From an uncultured bacterium (GTDB lineage Bacteria > Pseudomonadota > Alphaproteobacteria > Sphingomonadales > Sphingomonadaceae), in the NCBI GenBank assembly GCA_903884945.1, contig CAISGR010000005.1, forward strand, positions 1 to 36,012: 36,012 bases of DNA, written 5' to 3'. Shown here in pieces: positions 15,971 through 23,968 of this stretch. A program made the translations under genes and the position numbers. Under the pieces are notes generated by a model that was given only the letters and a program-made list of their open reading frames with translations, ran no database searches and was not told where the DNA came from. Position 1 is the stretch's first letter; each line of letters begins with the position of its first letter.

Positions 15971-17659
15971 TCAGCTCAGCAGGATGCGGCGCACCGCGCC
16001 TTCCGGATCGTCCTCCATCCGGCAGCGATCGTCGAACACCATCGTCTGGCACCGAACGGGATCACTTGGCGCCCAGGCGAGGCCAGGCTGGCTCGGGTTG
16101 CCGGTGCGCGCGAAATTGGCCCAGGCCCGCGCCATCCTTGTCGCCAGCGCACGGGCCTCGACCGTGTCTCCCGTCCCCTGTTCGCAGCGCTTCGTGTTGT
16201 CGAAGCAAAAGGCGAGCTCGGCCGTGTGCCAGGCGCCCGCCACGCCATCGAGCTGCGGCGACTGCCACTGGAAGTGATATTGATAGACGGGGGCAGCGCG
16301 CTGATCATGTTTCAGCTTCACCATACGCTGCACATTGTTCCGGCCGGTGATGCCCTGAACCCCATAGGACAGGGTTCGGATCGATTTCTCCGGATGCGCC
16401 TTCTTCATGGCGTCGATCAGTGCACTGGCCTTCCCGGCACCGAATTGCTCCGAAAGCTGCTTGCGCCACTCCGCCTCCGTTGGATTGGAACTGTAGCGCA
16501 TGCCCTCCTCGCTGACTGCGCCGATCAGCATCGGCACGTCCCGGGAGATCTCGGGTGCAACGTCGAAGAAGGAGCGCAGGTTGATGATCCGGCCATCCAT
16601 CGTCGGCCCCCAACCCACGCGCGGATCGGCTGGCGGCGACGCCGCGGGGCCGGGAATGCCCCGCGCGGGGCCGTTGATCCTGGCGGCCACCCTGTTTCCG
16701 GTCTCCACCAGCTTCGCCCAGTCCATCTTCTGCAGCGCCCCGATATCTTTCGGCCCGATGCCCAGTTCCGCGACGACCTGACGGGAAAAATCACGCGACT
16801 GCTCGGCGCTCGGGATATTGCCGCCGCCGCCCGACTGGACTGCGGCGCGGTGAATCAGCCCGGCAGCTGCCGGTATGCCCAGGAGCGTCGTCACCTTGGA
16901 CCCGCCACCCGATTGGCCGTAGATCATCACCCTGTTCGGATCGCCGCCGAAATGCGCGATGTTCTCGCGCACCCATTGCAACGCAGCGACAAGATCGGTC
17001 ATCCCGACATTGACTGAATCCTCATAGGCCGCGCCGCCAATCTCCGCCACATCGAAGAAGCCGAGCGCGTTAAGGCGGTGATTGACCGAAACCTGCACGA
17101 CATCGTGGTTACGCGCCATTTGCGCGCCCTCGTGGGACGGCAGTTCGTAGGACGAGCCGAAAGCGTATCCGCCGCCGTGGAAATAGACCATTACCGCCCG
17201 GCTACCGCTCAGCGAGGGAGTCCAGACATTGAGCTTGAGCATGTCCTCGCCCATGAAGCCATCGTCCCAGTCCTGAAGGAACGTCTGCTCGATCGCGCGA
17301 AAATTATGCAGCGTCTGTGGACAGTTGGCGCCATAGACAAGCGCCGGATATTCCTCGGTCCACGGCTTCGGCGCCTTTGCCGGAAGCCAGCGGTTCTCAC
17401 CCCCCGTATCCTGGCCGTAGGGAATGCCCTTGAAGGTGAAGACATCGCCGGCGACATAGCCGCGGACCTTGCCATATTGTGTCCTGGCCACCGCCGAGCG
17501 CGGCGTGGAGCAGCGGCCGGGCCCCGTGTGCGCCGCAGTCTTGACGCTGTCGGATGCCAGAGCCTCTGCGGGCAATGCGAGCGCCGCCCCAGCCGATACC
17601 GACCCGATCAGGGCAGCGCGGCGATTGAGCAGCACGGCTCTTTTTCGTTCGTCCGCCAT
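15971..17659 (-). CDS. Exported carboxylesterase type B
   Basis: This alpha/beta hydrolase of the carboxylesterase/cholinesterase family has 562 residues. The oxyanion-hole motif is FHGGGYAFG (160-168). The nucleophile S250 lies in YGQSGGGS, and the C-terminal catalytic His is in GAWHTAELAF. The N-terminal family motif VFTFKGIPYG is present, and the two cysteines in PGRC and GANCPQ may form a disulfide. A Tat-like signal is seen in LNRRAALIGSVSAG, so it is exported. The start is uncertain among ATG 17674, 17662 and 17659; the last is chosen for its spacing from GGGGAG. The promoter region holds a TATAAT box overlapped by a palindrome. The substrate is an ester of unknown kind. Confidence 0.92.
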   Translation of the reverse strand: MADERKRAVLLNRRAALIGSVSAGAALALPAEALASDSVKTAAHTGPGRCSTPRSAVARTQYGKVRGYVAGDVFTFKGIPYGQDTGGENRWLPAKAPKPWTEEYPALVYGANCPQTLHNFRAIEQTFLQDWDDGFMGEDMLKLNVWTPSLSGSRAVMVYFHGGGYAFGSSYELPSHEGAQMARNHDVVQVSVNHRLNALGFFDVAEIGGAAYEDSVNVGMTDLVAALQWVRENIAHFGGDPNRVMIYGQSGGGSKVTTLLGIPAAAGLIHRAAVQSGGGGNIPSAEQSRDFSRQVVAELGIGPKDIGALQKMDWAKLVETGNRVAARINGPARGIPGPAASPPADPRVGWGPTMDGRIINLRSFFDVAPEISRDVPMLIGAVSEEGMRYSSNPTEAEWRKQLSEQFGAGKASALIDAMKKAHPEKSIRTLSYGVQGITGRNNVQRMVKLKHDQRAAPVYQYHFQWQSPQLDGVAGAWHTAELAFCFDNTKRCEQGTGDTVEARALATRMARAWANFARTGNPSQPGLAWAPSDPVRCQTMVFDDRCRMEDDPEGAVRRILLS

Positions 17660-18034
17660 CATTCCTCTCCCCATGGCTTCCCTGTCTCCTCGGATGAATC
17701 CGATGGCGGGCGACCTTATTATATAGTCGGACAATATAGGATTCCAGTCACAAACTGGCACCAAGATGGCGCGTTCACGCATCTTTCCGTAGATTCGCAC
17801 GGGTACAGGTGCGGACGGCCTTCGCACCGCTGAATACCGCGCCGGACGGATCAGCAGCCACGGCGATGGCGCACGGCATTACTCAGACAAAATGGATCCA
17901 TGCTTTGGCCAAGACGCCAAGAACCGCAGCCTGAAAGACGCAGGGCGGGCGGATTACGCCATGGGTCCGCGCATGCAATGCGGCATCAGGGGAGAGTGGC
18001 CTGCCGCCCCCTCCGACCCGGCCGAAGCGGTGCG
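17660..18034. other. Intergenic stretch, 375 bases
   Basis: This is the upstream region of the leftward carboxylesterase gene and the downstream end of the next esterase gene. The left part holds a promoter-like TATAAT box and a palindrome (17718-17738). The rest, 17740-18034, has no convincing gene; a 64-codon frame at 17892-18086 runs antisense into the esterase end and has no ribosome site or domain. Confidence 0.5.
17718..17738 (-). promoter_or_regulatory. Promoter -10 box overlapped by GntR/FadR-type palindrome
   Basis: On the minus strand TATAAT (17723-17718) is a perfect -10 box for the carboxylesterase gene, with a weak TGGAAT -35 box 17 bases upstream (17746-17741). Overlapping it, TATATAGTC-G-GACAATATA (17720-17738) is palindromic in 8 of 9 pairs. 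Its core TAGTCGGACAA matches the TNGTNNNACNA form bound by FCD-type GntR regulators. A bound repressor would block the -10 region. No GntR gene is in the window. Confidence 0.5.
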
Positions 18035-19099
18035 TCAGCGCCTCTTTTCGAACATCAGATGCTGGCTGAAGAACGGGATCACATGATCCTGGAAGCGTAA
18101 CGCGACGTTGCTGGTATGATCGCCCGGATAGATCTCAAAGTCGTTCGCGATCCCATAGCTGTCGAGCACCTTGTGGAGCTTTTCGGCATCGACCTGCAGG
18201 CCGTCCCGGTCCCCCACGTCGATCGCGATCGCACGATATTGGCGCAGGTTGCCGATATATTGGTCGACGAACGAGAGCGGCGCATTGGCCGCCCATTTCG
18301 CCAGCACCTCGGGCTGGACGGCCCCGTCCTTTACCGGGAGATCGAGATAGAGCGGCGGATTTTTCGGATTGGGGGACCAGGCGGCGGCGCTCGCGAGCTG
18401 CGCCCTCAGCGCGAAGGGCAGTTTCGCGGAATCCTCCGGTGTCCTGACCGCCGCCAGCGCGGCAGCTGCCTCCGTGCCGAACTGCCCGCCAGATCGGGCC
18501 GAAAGGCAGCAGGGGCTCATCATGTAGAGCGCGCCGAACACGTCGGGATGCTTCATGCCAATGCGGCTGGTGCCGTAGCCGCCCATCGAGTGGCCGGCGA
18601 GCCCCCGGCTCTCCCGTACGGCCAGCGTCCGGTAATGCGCATCGATATAACCGACGAGATCGCGGGCGACGAAGGTCTCGAAATCGCCAGTCGTCGCCGA
18701 GCCCGAGTACATCGAACCATTGTGGATCGTCTTACTGTCCGGAAAGACCAGGATCATGTCCTTTGCGCCCTTCGCGAAGCCACCCTCCACGGTCTGGGGA
18801 ACATGAATTTCCTTGGTCCATTGACCGGCACCGATCGAGTAACCGTGCAGGGCGTAGACGACCGGGTATCGGCGCCGCGGATTTTTCGCATAGCTCGGCG
18901 GCAGCACGACAATCACATCGCGATCAGCCGATTCGCCCTCAAGATTGCCCAGGATAGCCGGGGAATGGACCTTGATGCGCTCGATCGTGACGGGAAGGGC
19001 GCCTGCCACCGGAGGCGGCGCATTCGTCGTCACCTGCGCGCCGGCAGGATTCGCGACGCCGAGCAGCAGGGCTGCGCCCCAGCCGAGCAAAATCTTCAT
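18035..19099 (-). CDS. Exported esterase of the putative-esterase (esterase D/feruloyl esterase-like) family
   Basis: This PF00756-type alpha/beta hydrolase has 354 residues. The ATG at 19099 follows GGGAGAG seven bases upstream; a signal peptide (MKILLGWGAALLLGVANPAGA) is cleaved near residue 21. Family motifs are VVLPPSYAKNPRRRYPVVYALHG (here 65-70 and 76-86 are the most conserved parts), the nucleophile S171 in GLAGHSMGGYG, an acidic residue near IDVGDRDGL, and the catalytic His in YPGDHTSNV. Family members hydrolyse formylglutathione, feruloyl sugars, mycolyl or acetyl esters. It is exported, so it probably acts on an ester substrate in the periplasm or outside. It is divergent from the IclR gene and near the esterase at 15971, and both may feed the operon that follows. 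Confidence 0.9.
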   Translation of the reverse strand: MKILLGWGAALLLGVANPAGAQVTTNAPPPVAGALPVTIERIKVHSPAILGNLEGESADRDVIVVLPPSYAKNPRRRYPVVYALHGYSIGAGQWTKEIHVPQTVEGGFAKGAKDMILVFPDSKTIHNGSMYSGSATTGDFETFVARDLVGYIDAHYRTLAVRESRGLAGHSMGGYGTSRIGMKHPDVFGALYMMSPCCLSARSGGQFGTEAAAALAAVRTPEDSAKLPFALRAQLASAAAWSPNPKNPPLYLDLPVKDGAVQPEVLAKWAANAPLSFVDQYIGNLRQYRAIAIDVGDRDGLQVDAEKLHKVLDSYGIANDFEIYPGDHTSNVALRFQDHVIPFFSQHLMFEKRR

Positions 19100-19535
19100 G
19101 TTCAGGCTCTCCCCATCACGTCTCGCCATCGAACAGCGATGCGGATCCTTGGCCGCCGCTCGCTTTCCGACACTGACCGACCAGTTTCTATCCATATTTG
19201 TCCGTGTATTTCCAGATCGAGTCAACTCTGCCACCAGCGCGCAGAACCAGGCTATCGACCGGTATCGGGGCGGAAGTGACGTTTCGAAAGCTGGGAGAAG
19301 GATTGTTCGCGGCCGACTCTGCCCGCCTAGCCAACCACGCCCTATCCTATTTGTCTGAGTTTTCGTGCTACGGAGCGATGGTTGCACTGGCTGAAGCACC
19401 ATGGCCGGCGCCGCCGCCCGGCATATTGGCCGAACCCGCCCCTGAAGAGCATATCACTGGATATCGTCTGGCCGGATCGCACCGACCAGCGAACTTTAGA
19501 GTTGATTTATCACCGATATATTCAGAGAATTGCCC
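19100..19535. other. Intergenic stretch between divergent esterase and iclR-type genes, 436 bases
   Basis: This region must carry promoters in both directions. AT-rich patches occur at 19186-19212 and 19495-19530. I see no strong palindrome, no RNA gene and no supported reading frame. A second frame that opens at 19198 and runs into the regulator gene is a shadow. Confidence 0.45.
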
Positions 19536-20303
19536 GTGCCAAATCCCCCTCGCGGAGCCGCTGACCGGCTCGCCTATCTCCTCAAGCTTATTGCGAGCGG
19601 ACCATCGCGGTTTTCGCTGGGGGACCTGTCGGACAGAGCGGGCCTGCCGCCTAGTTCAGTCCATCGCCTGCTGCAGGCGCTGGTGCGCTCGGGACTGGTC
19701 GAACGCGGACTGGCGCAAAGCTATCGTCCCGGGCGCGAACTGCACCGGCTCGCCTCGCAACTCGTTGCGAACTTCGATCTGGTGCGCGTCGCCCGCCCCT
19801 TCCTGGATGCGTTGGTCGCGCAATGGCACGAGACGGCGGTCCTGTGCATCTATAGCCCTACCCAACGAAAGGCGATCATCGCCGATGTCGCGGATACGCC
19901 GCATCCGCTCCGGTTCGCCGTTGCCCGCGGCGGCGAGATATCACTGCCATGGGGCTCGCTGGGGCGCGCCATCCTGGCCCATCTGCCCGCAAGCGAAACC
20001 GAGGCGATCCTGCGCGAAGCGCGGGTCGGCCCGTTGACCGGGCGCCCCAGATCTGCCCGACAGGAGGTGATCGCCGAACTTGCGGCTATTCGCGACGAGG
20101 GCACCGCGCGCTATTTCGATCCGCGCTATGACATTGCCGGGATTGCCGCCCCCATTTTCGGGGTGGATCGCGAAATCTATGGCTGCATCGGGGTGACCAT
20201 GCCCTCCAGCCGGTATCAACTGCATCTCGAAGACGATCTATCCGTCGCGGTGCGCGACGCGGCCATGAAGCTCAGTGCGCTGGCGGCGATATCCCATAGC
20301 TAA
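19536..20303 (+). CDS. IclR-family transcriptional regulator
   Basis: The product has 255 residues. The start is GTG at 19536, seven bases after AGAGA; a TTG at 19530 in the same frame is less well placed. The N-terminal winged helix (about residues 8-65) contains SLGDLSDRAGLPPSSVHRLL and SGLVERG. The C-terminal effector domain contains VAVARGG-like FAVARGGEISLPWGSLGRAI, and IAAPIFGVDREIYGCIGVTMP near its end. IclR proteins sense small acids or aromatic metabolites and often control an adjacent catabolic operon. The receptor operon starts 177 bases downstream on the same strand, with an inverted repeat between, so it is the likely target. Whether it activates or represses cannot be told. Confidence 0.92.
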   Translation: MPNPPRGAADRLAYLLKLIASGPSRFSLGDLSDRAGLPPSSVHRLLQALVRSGLVERGLAQSYRPGRELHRLASQLVANFDLVRVARPFLDALVAQWHETAVLCIYSPTQRKAIIADVADTPHPLRFAVARGGEISLPWGSLGRAILAHLPASETEAILREARVGPLTGRPRSARQEVIAELAAIRDEGTARYFDPRYDIAGIAAPIFGVDREIYGCIGVTMPSSRYQLHLEDDLSVAVRDAAMKLSALAAISHS

Positions 20304-20330
20304 CTGAATCCCATCGCTGGCTGACGATGT

Positions 20331-20348
20331 CGCCTCCGCGTGGAGGCG
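20331..20348 (+). terminator. Hairpin after the IclR gene
   Basis: CGCCTCC-GCGT-GGAGGCG is a perfect 7-pair stem with a four-base loop, 28 bases past the stop. No T-run follows, so it is a weak terminator candidate only. Confidence 0.4.
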
Positions 20349-20356
20349 GTGCGTGA

Positions 20357-20375
20357 AATTCCGTATTTCGGAATT
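20357..20375. promoter_or_regulatory. Candidate IclR operator upstream of the receptor operon
   Basis: AATTCCG-N5-CGGAATT is a perfect inverted repeat with 7-base arms. It sits 25 bases upstream of a TTGACA box (20400-20405) and about 105 bases before the receptor start. The length and position suit an IclR-type site; which regulator binds is inferred from adjacency. Confidence 0.5.
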
Positions 20376-20399
20376 GTTCTTTCATTTTCTGGAATCCCA

Positions 20400-20419
20400 T
20401 TGACAGTTGATTGATCAAC
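20400..20419 (+). promoter_or_regulatory. -35-like TTGACA with overlapping inverted repeat
   Basis: TTGACA at 20400-20405 is followed directly by GTTGAT-TG-ATCAAC (20406-20419), a perfect 6-base-arm repeat lying in the spacer. The -10 region (around 20423) is poor, which would suit an activator-dependent promoter for the receptor gene. Confidence 0.4.
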
Positions 20420-20480
20420 ACCTCCTTTTGACGCGACGTCACGCCACAACGGCGGACGAATCTCGAGGGGGAGGATTACC

Positions 20481-22931
20481 ATGCCGCTGAAAGCCTATCG
20501 TCACATCCCGAGCGTGTCGCTGATGGCGCTCGCCGGTTCGATCTGCCTGGCTTCGCCAGCACTGGCGCAGGACAGGACCGAAAAGCCGGCCAGCGAGCCA
20601 GCCGATGGCAACGAGATCGTCGTGACCGCCCAGTTCCGCGCGCAAAAGCTGCAGGACGTGCCCATTGCCATCACGGCCCTGTCCGGCGACACCCTCGAAC
20701 AGCGCGGCCAGACCAACCTCGCCGATCTCGGCGGCTCGGCCCCCAACGTCACGCTACGGCAGGCGCCCGCGACCTATGGCCCGGCCGTGGTCGCCTTTAT
20801 CCGCGGCGTCGGCCAGCGCGACACGAGCTTCGCGCTCGAACCCGGCGTCGGCCTCTACGTCGACGACGTCTACCTGCCGACGCTGCACGGTTCGATGCTC
20901 AACCTGGTGGACCTCGATCGCGTCGAGATCCTGCGTGGTCCGCAAGGCACGCTTTCCGGGCAGAATTCAATCGGCGGGGCCATCAAGCTCTATTCCAAGA
21001 AGCCCGATGGGTCACCCAACGCCTTCGCTTCCATCACCTATGGCAGCTACAACGACGTCGAACTCAAGGCCGCGACCAATATCACGCTCGCCCATGACAC
21101 GCTGTTCGCCCGCGTGTCCGGCGCGGCCGTTCGCAAGGACGGCTACATCACGCGCTATGACTATGCGTGCACGCATCCCGGTTCCACCGTCCCGACATCG
21201 GCGACCAGCAGCAACTGCAAGCTCGGCACTGAAGGCGGGAAGGAATATGTCGCCGGACGACTCGCGCTCCGCTGGCAGCCCTCGTCGAGGTTCACGGTCG
21301 ATCTGGTCGGCGACATCACACGCGACGGCAGCGAAGTCGGCCCCACGACGCTCTTGTACGTCGGCCGCAACGCCGCGCCGGGCGCAGCGCTGACGGGCGT
21401 GGCAACGCCCGCAGCGGCGGCCTATGTCCTCAATGGCAACCTCTACGGCACCGCGACGGGCTCGCCGTTCATCAGCTATTCGCCCTATGGTTCCTATGCC
21501 CAGGACACGTTCAGCAGCAGCCCGTACATCAGCTACGAAAGCTACACCAACCTGGCCCCGCGCGACGGGACGGCAGCGTGGCAGGCGCCGCTGAAGTCGG
21601 CGATCAACACCTGGGGCGTTTCCGGCACGATCAACGCGGACCTGTCGGATTCCATCAAGCTCACCTCAATTACCGCCTACCGGAAATTCGACGGGACCTA
21701 TTCGTCCAGCGACGGTTCGCCCTTCTCGCCGACCCAGCAGGCGAACCAGGTCTACAACCACCAGTTCAGCCAGGAAGTGCGCCTGTCGGCAAAGGTCGGC
21801 GACATCCTCAACCTCACCGTGGGCGGATATTATTTCGACAAGACGAGCCGCTACAGTGCCAGGATCACGCTGACGACGCTCGATTTCATCGAGAACGATT
21901 CGATCCCGGCGAAAACCAAGGCGGTGTTCGCGAACGCGGAACTATCGCCCATCCCGTCGCTCACCTTGCTGGGCGGGCTTCGCTACACCAACCAGAAAAA
22001 GGACTTCATCTACGGCCGCGCCGGCGTCCCGGGGTCGTCCACCGGCGGTGCGGTCCCGCCGTCGCTCGCCGCGCTCAACGGCCTGGTGGGCAGTTTCTCG
22101 GGCGACCGGGTGGATTACCGCCTCGGCGCGCAGTATCGCTTCAACGACAGCATCATGGCCTATGGCCAGTTCTCGACCGGCTTCAAGGGCGGCGGGATCA
22201 ACCCGCGCCCCTTCTTTCCGGCGCAGGCCCTGCCCCACAACCCCGAAACGCTCAACGCCTATGAAATCGGCTTCAAGAGCGACTTCCTGGATCGCAAGGT
22301 GCGCCTCAACGTCTCCGGGTTCATCAACAAGTATAACGACATTCTCGTTTCGGTCTCGAGTTGCCCGCTGACCGGCGCGCCGGCGGCGCCCTGCGCACTG
22401 CCGCTCAATGCCGGCACGGCCGACGTCAAGGGCGCGGAGGCCGAGCTGACGCTGCATCCGGTCCAAGGCCTGTCCATCGACGCGTCGCTTGCCTATCTCT
22501 CGTTCAAATACACCTCGATCAGCGCGCTCGCGGCCAGTGCCGGCATCGGCCTCGAGGACAAGGGCGTCTATGTCTCGCCATGGCAATGGAATATCGGGGC
22601 ACAATATCAGATCGATCTCGGCAATGCCGGGACGCTGACACCCCGCCTCGACGTCAATCACGAGGACGCCTTCAACCGCAACGCCAACAATGTCGACGCG
22701 ACGACCGGGGGCGTCGATATCTTCGGCCTCGTGCCCGGGCGAACGCTCGTCAATGCCAGGCTCTCCTACAAGACGGCCAGCGGCGACTGGGAACTCGCCG
22801 GCGAGATCCGCAATCTCACCGACAAGCTCTATTATACCGACATCTTCGACAATCGCGGCTCGACGAATTCGATCCAGGGCTCGCCGGGCGAACCGCGCAC
22901 CTGGGCGCTGACGGTGAAACGCCGGTTCTGA
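20481..22931 (+). CDS. TonB-dependent outer-membrane receptor 2
   Basis: This 816-residue receptor follows a GGGGGAGGA ribosome site. The signal peptide (VSLMALAGSICLASPALA, cleaved before Q30) leads into the plug start NEIVVTAQFRAQKLQDVPIA. VDLDRVEILRGPQGTLSGQNS is the plug-barrel boundary motif, and the barrel ends in an aromatic residue (ALTVKRRF). It lacks a signalling extension. It is the first gene of the operon with the TauD-type dioxygenase, the ThDP enzyme and an MFS carrier, so it should import the operon's substrate across the outer membrane. A 9-pair hairpin follows the stop, which may protect the receptor message or lower expression downstream. Confidence 0.95.
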   Translation: MPLKAYRHIPSVSLMALAGSICLASPALAQDRTEKPASEPADGNEIVVTAQFRAQKLQDVPIAITALSGDTLEQRGQTNLADLGGSAPNVTLRQAPATYGPAVVAFIRGVGQRDTSFALEPGVGLYVDDVYLPTLHGSMLNLVDLDRVEILRGPQGTLSGQNSIGGAIKLYSKKPDGSPNAFASITYGSYNDVELKAATNITLAHDTLFARVSGAAVRKDGYITRYDYACTHPGSTVPTSATSSNCKLGTEGGKEYVAGRLALRWQPSSRFTVDLVGDITRDGSEVGPTTLLYVGRNAAPGAALTGVATPAAAAYVLNGNLYGTATGSPFISYSPYGSYAQDTFSSSPYISYESYTNLAPRDGTAAWQAPLKSAINTWGVSGTINADLSDSIKLTSITAYRKFDGTYSSSDGSPFSPTQQANQVYNHQFSQEVRLSAKVGDILNLTVGGYYFDKTSRYSARITLTTLDFIENDSIPAKTKAVFANAELSPIPSLTLLGGLRYTNQKKDFIYGRAGVPGSSTGGAVPPSLAALNGLVGSFSGDRVDYRLGAQYRFNDSIMAYGQFSTGFKGGGINPRPFFPAQALPHNPETLNAYEIGFKSDFLDRKVRLNVSGFINKYNDILVSVSSCPLTGAPAAPCALPLNAGTADVKGAEAELTLHPVQGLSIDASLAYLSFKYTSISALAASAGIGLEDKGVYVSPWQWNIGAQYQIDLGNAGTLTPRLDVNHEDAFNRNANNVDATTGGVDIFGLVPGRTLVNARLSYKTASGDWELAGEIRNLTDKLYYTDIFDNRGSTNSIQGSPGEPRTWALTVKRRF

Positions 22932-22939
22932 CAAATGAC

Positions 22940-22967
22940 GGGAGACGGTCGCCGCGGGCCGTCTCCC
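22940..22967 (+). terminator. Intercistronic hairpin after receptor 2
   Basis: GGGAGACGG (22940-22948) pairs perfectly with CCGTCTCCC (22959-22967) around a 10-base loop, starting 8 bases past the receptor stop. There is no T-run, so partial termination or message stabilisation is more likely than full termination. Confidence 0.55.
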
Positions 22968-23011
22968 AACGTGACCGCAGCACTATCCGCGGCCTGAGCA
23001 AAGGAAATCTC

Positions 23012-23968
23012 GTGTCCGACCCACTGATCCTCGACAAGCCCGATCCCGTTATCGGGGTCCCCCTGGTCGCCGGCCTGCCGATGCCCGAATTCAAGCGCAT
23101 CGGGGTCGAGCCGATCACGGGCGCGTGCGGCTGCGAAATTACAGGCGTCGACCTGCGCCAGCCACTCGACGACGAAACGCTTGGCGAAATCATGAAGGCC
23201 TTCGAGCAGTTTCTGGTCATCGTCTTTCGCGACCAGGACCTCACCCCGGAACAGCACAAGCACTTCTCGCGCTATTTCGGCGAACTGACCGAACTGCCCC
23301 AGGCGCCGATCTACGCCGGCCACCGCGACATGCAGGAAGTGCGGCGCGAGGCATATGAGTCAGTCAACGTCGTCCCCTCCTTCGAGCACTTCCACACCGA
23401 CAGTTCCTTCCTGCCCCGGCCGCCCAAATGCATCATCATGCGCGCGATCGATGCGCCGCGCTGGGGCGGCGACACGGCCTTTTCCAACGCCTATCTGGTC
23501 TATGAAGGTCTTTCGGACGGGATGAAGGCGCTCGTCGACGGGTTGCAGGTGGTCTATTCAGGCAAGAATATCTGGTCCAACAACGAGAAGCTGGCGCCCG
23601 AGAAGCGGCTGCGCCTGCGCGAAAGCCACGACTTCACCGAAGACCTGCTCGAAAGCGTGCATCCGGCGGTACGGCTGCATCCCGAGACCGGACGCAAGGC
23701 GCTCTACGCCAACACCGCCTATTTCAAGCATTTCGTCGGCTGGACCGAGGATGAAAGCCGTGCGTTGCTGAACTACCTGCAGGGGCTTGCCCAGCATCTT
23801 CACTATCACTGCCGCGTAAAGTGGCGGAAGGATACGCTGATCGTCTGGGACAACCGCTTCACGCTGCACCGCGGCGTGCATGATTTCAAATATGAGCGCC
23901 GCCATTTGATCCGCACGACGGTGATCGGCGAACGGCCGCTCGGCCCCGGCGACGCCATCTCGTCATGA
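23012..23968 (+). CDS. TauD/TfdA-family Fe(II)/2-oxoglutarate dioxygenase
   Basis: This 318-residue protein starts at GTG 23012 after AAGGAA. The frame is open far upstream into the receptor gene, but that part is a shadow. It has the facial triad H128-x-D130 (EHFHTDSSF) and H286 (NRFTLHRGVHDF), with R297 (ERRHLIRTT) 11 residues later as the 2-oxoglutarate anchor. The N-terminal motif GACGCEITGVDLRQPL and the strand VIVFRDQDLTPEQH are also family-typical. Relatives hydroxylate taurine, other sulfonates, 2,4-D-type aryl ethers and sulfate esters, the product then falling apart. The ThDP-enzyme gene overlaps its stop by four bases, suggesting that the aldehyde or oxo-acid formed is passed on. 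The substrate is unknown. Confidence 0.92.
   Translation: MSDPLILDKPDPVIGVPLVAGLPMPEFKRIGVEPITGACGCEITGVDLRQPLDDETLGEIMKAFEQFLVIVFRDQDLTPEQHKHFSRYFGELTELPQAPIYAGHRDMQEVRREAYESVNVVPSFEHFHTDSSFLPRPPKCIIMRAIDAPRWGGDTAFSNAYLVYEGLSDGMKALVDGLQVVYSGKNIWSNNEKLAPEKRLRLRESHDFTEDLLESVHPAVRLHPETGRKALYANTAYFKHFVGWTEDESRALLNYLQGLAQHLHYHCRVKWRKDTLIVWDNRFTLHRGVHDFKYERRHLIRTTVIGERPLGPGDAISS

Noticed and set aside
17892..18086. A 64-codon plus-strand frame in the gap after the esterase
   Set aside because: It has no ribosome site or recognisable sequence and runs antisense into the esterase 3' end.
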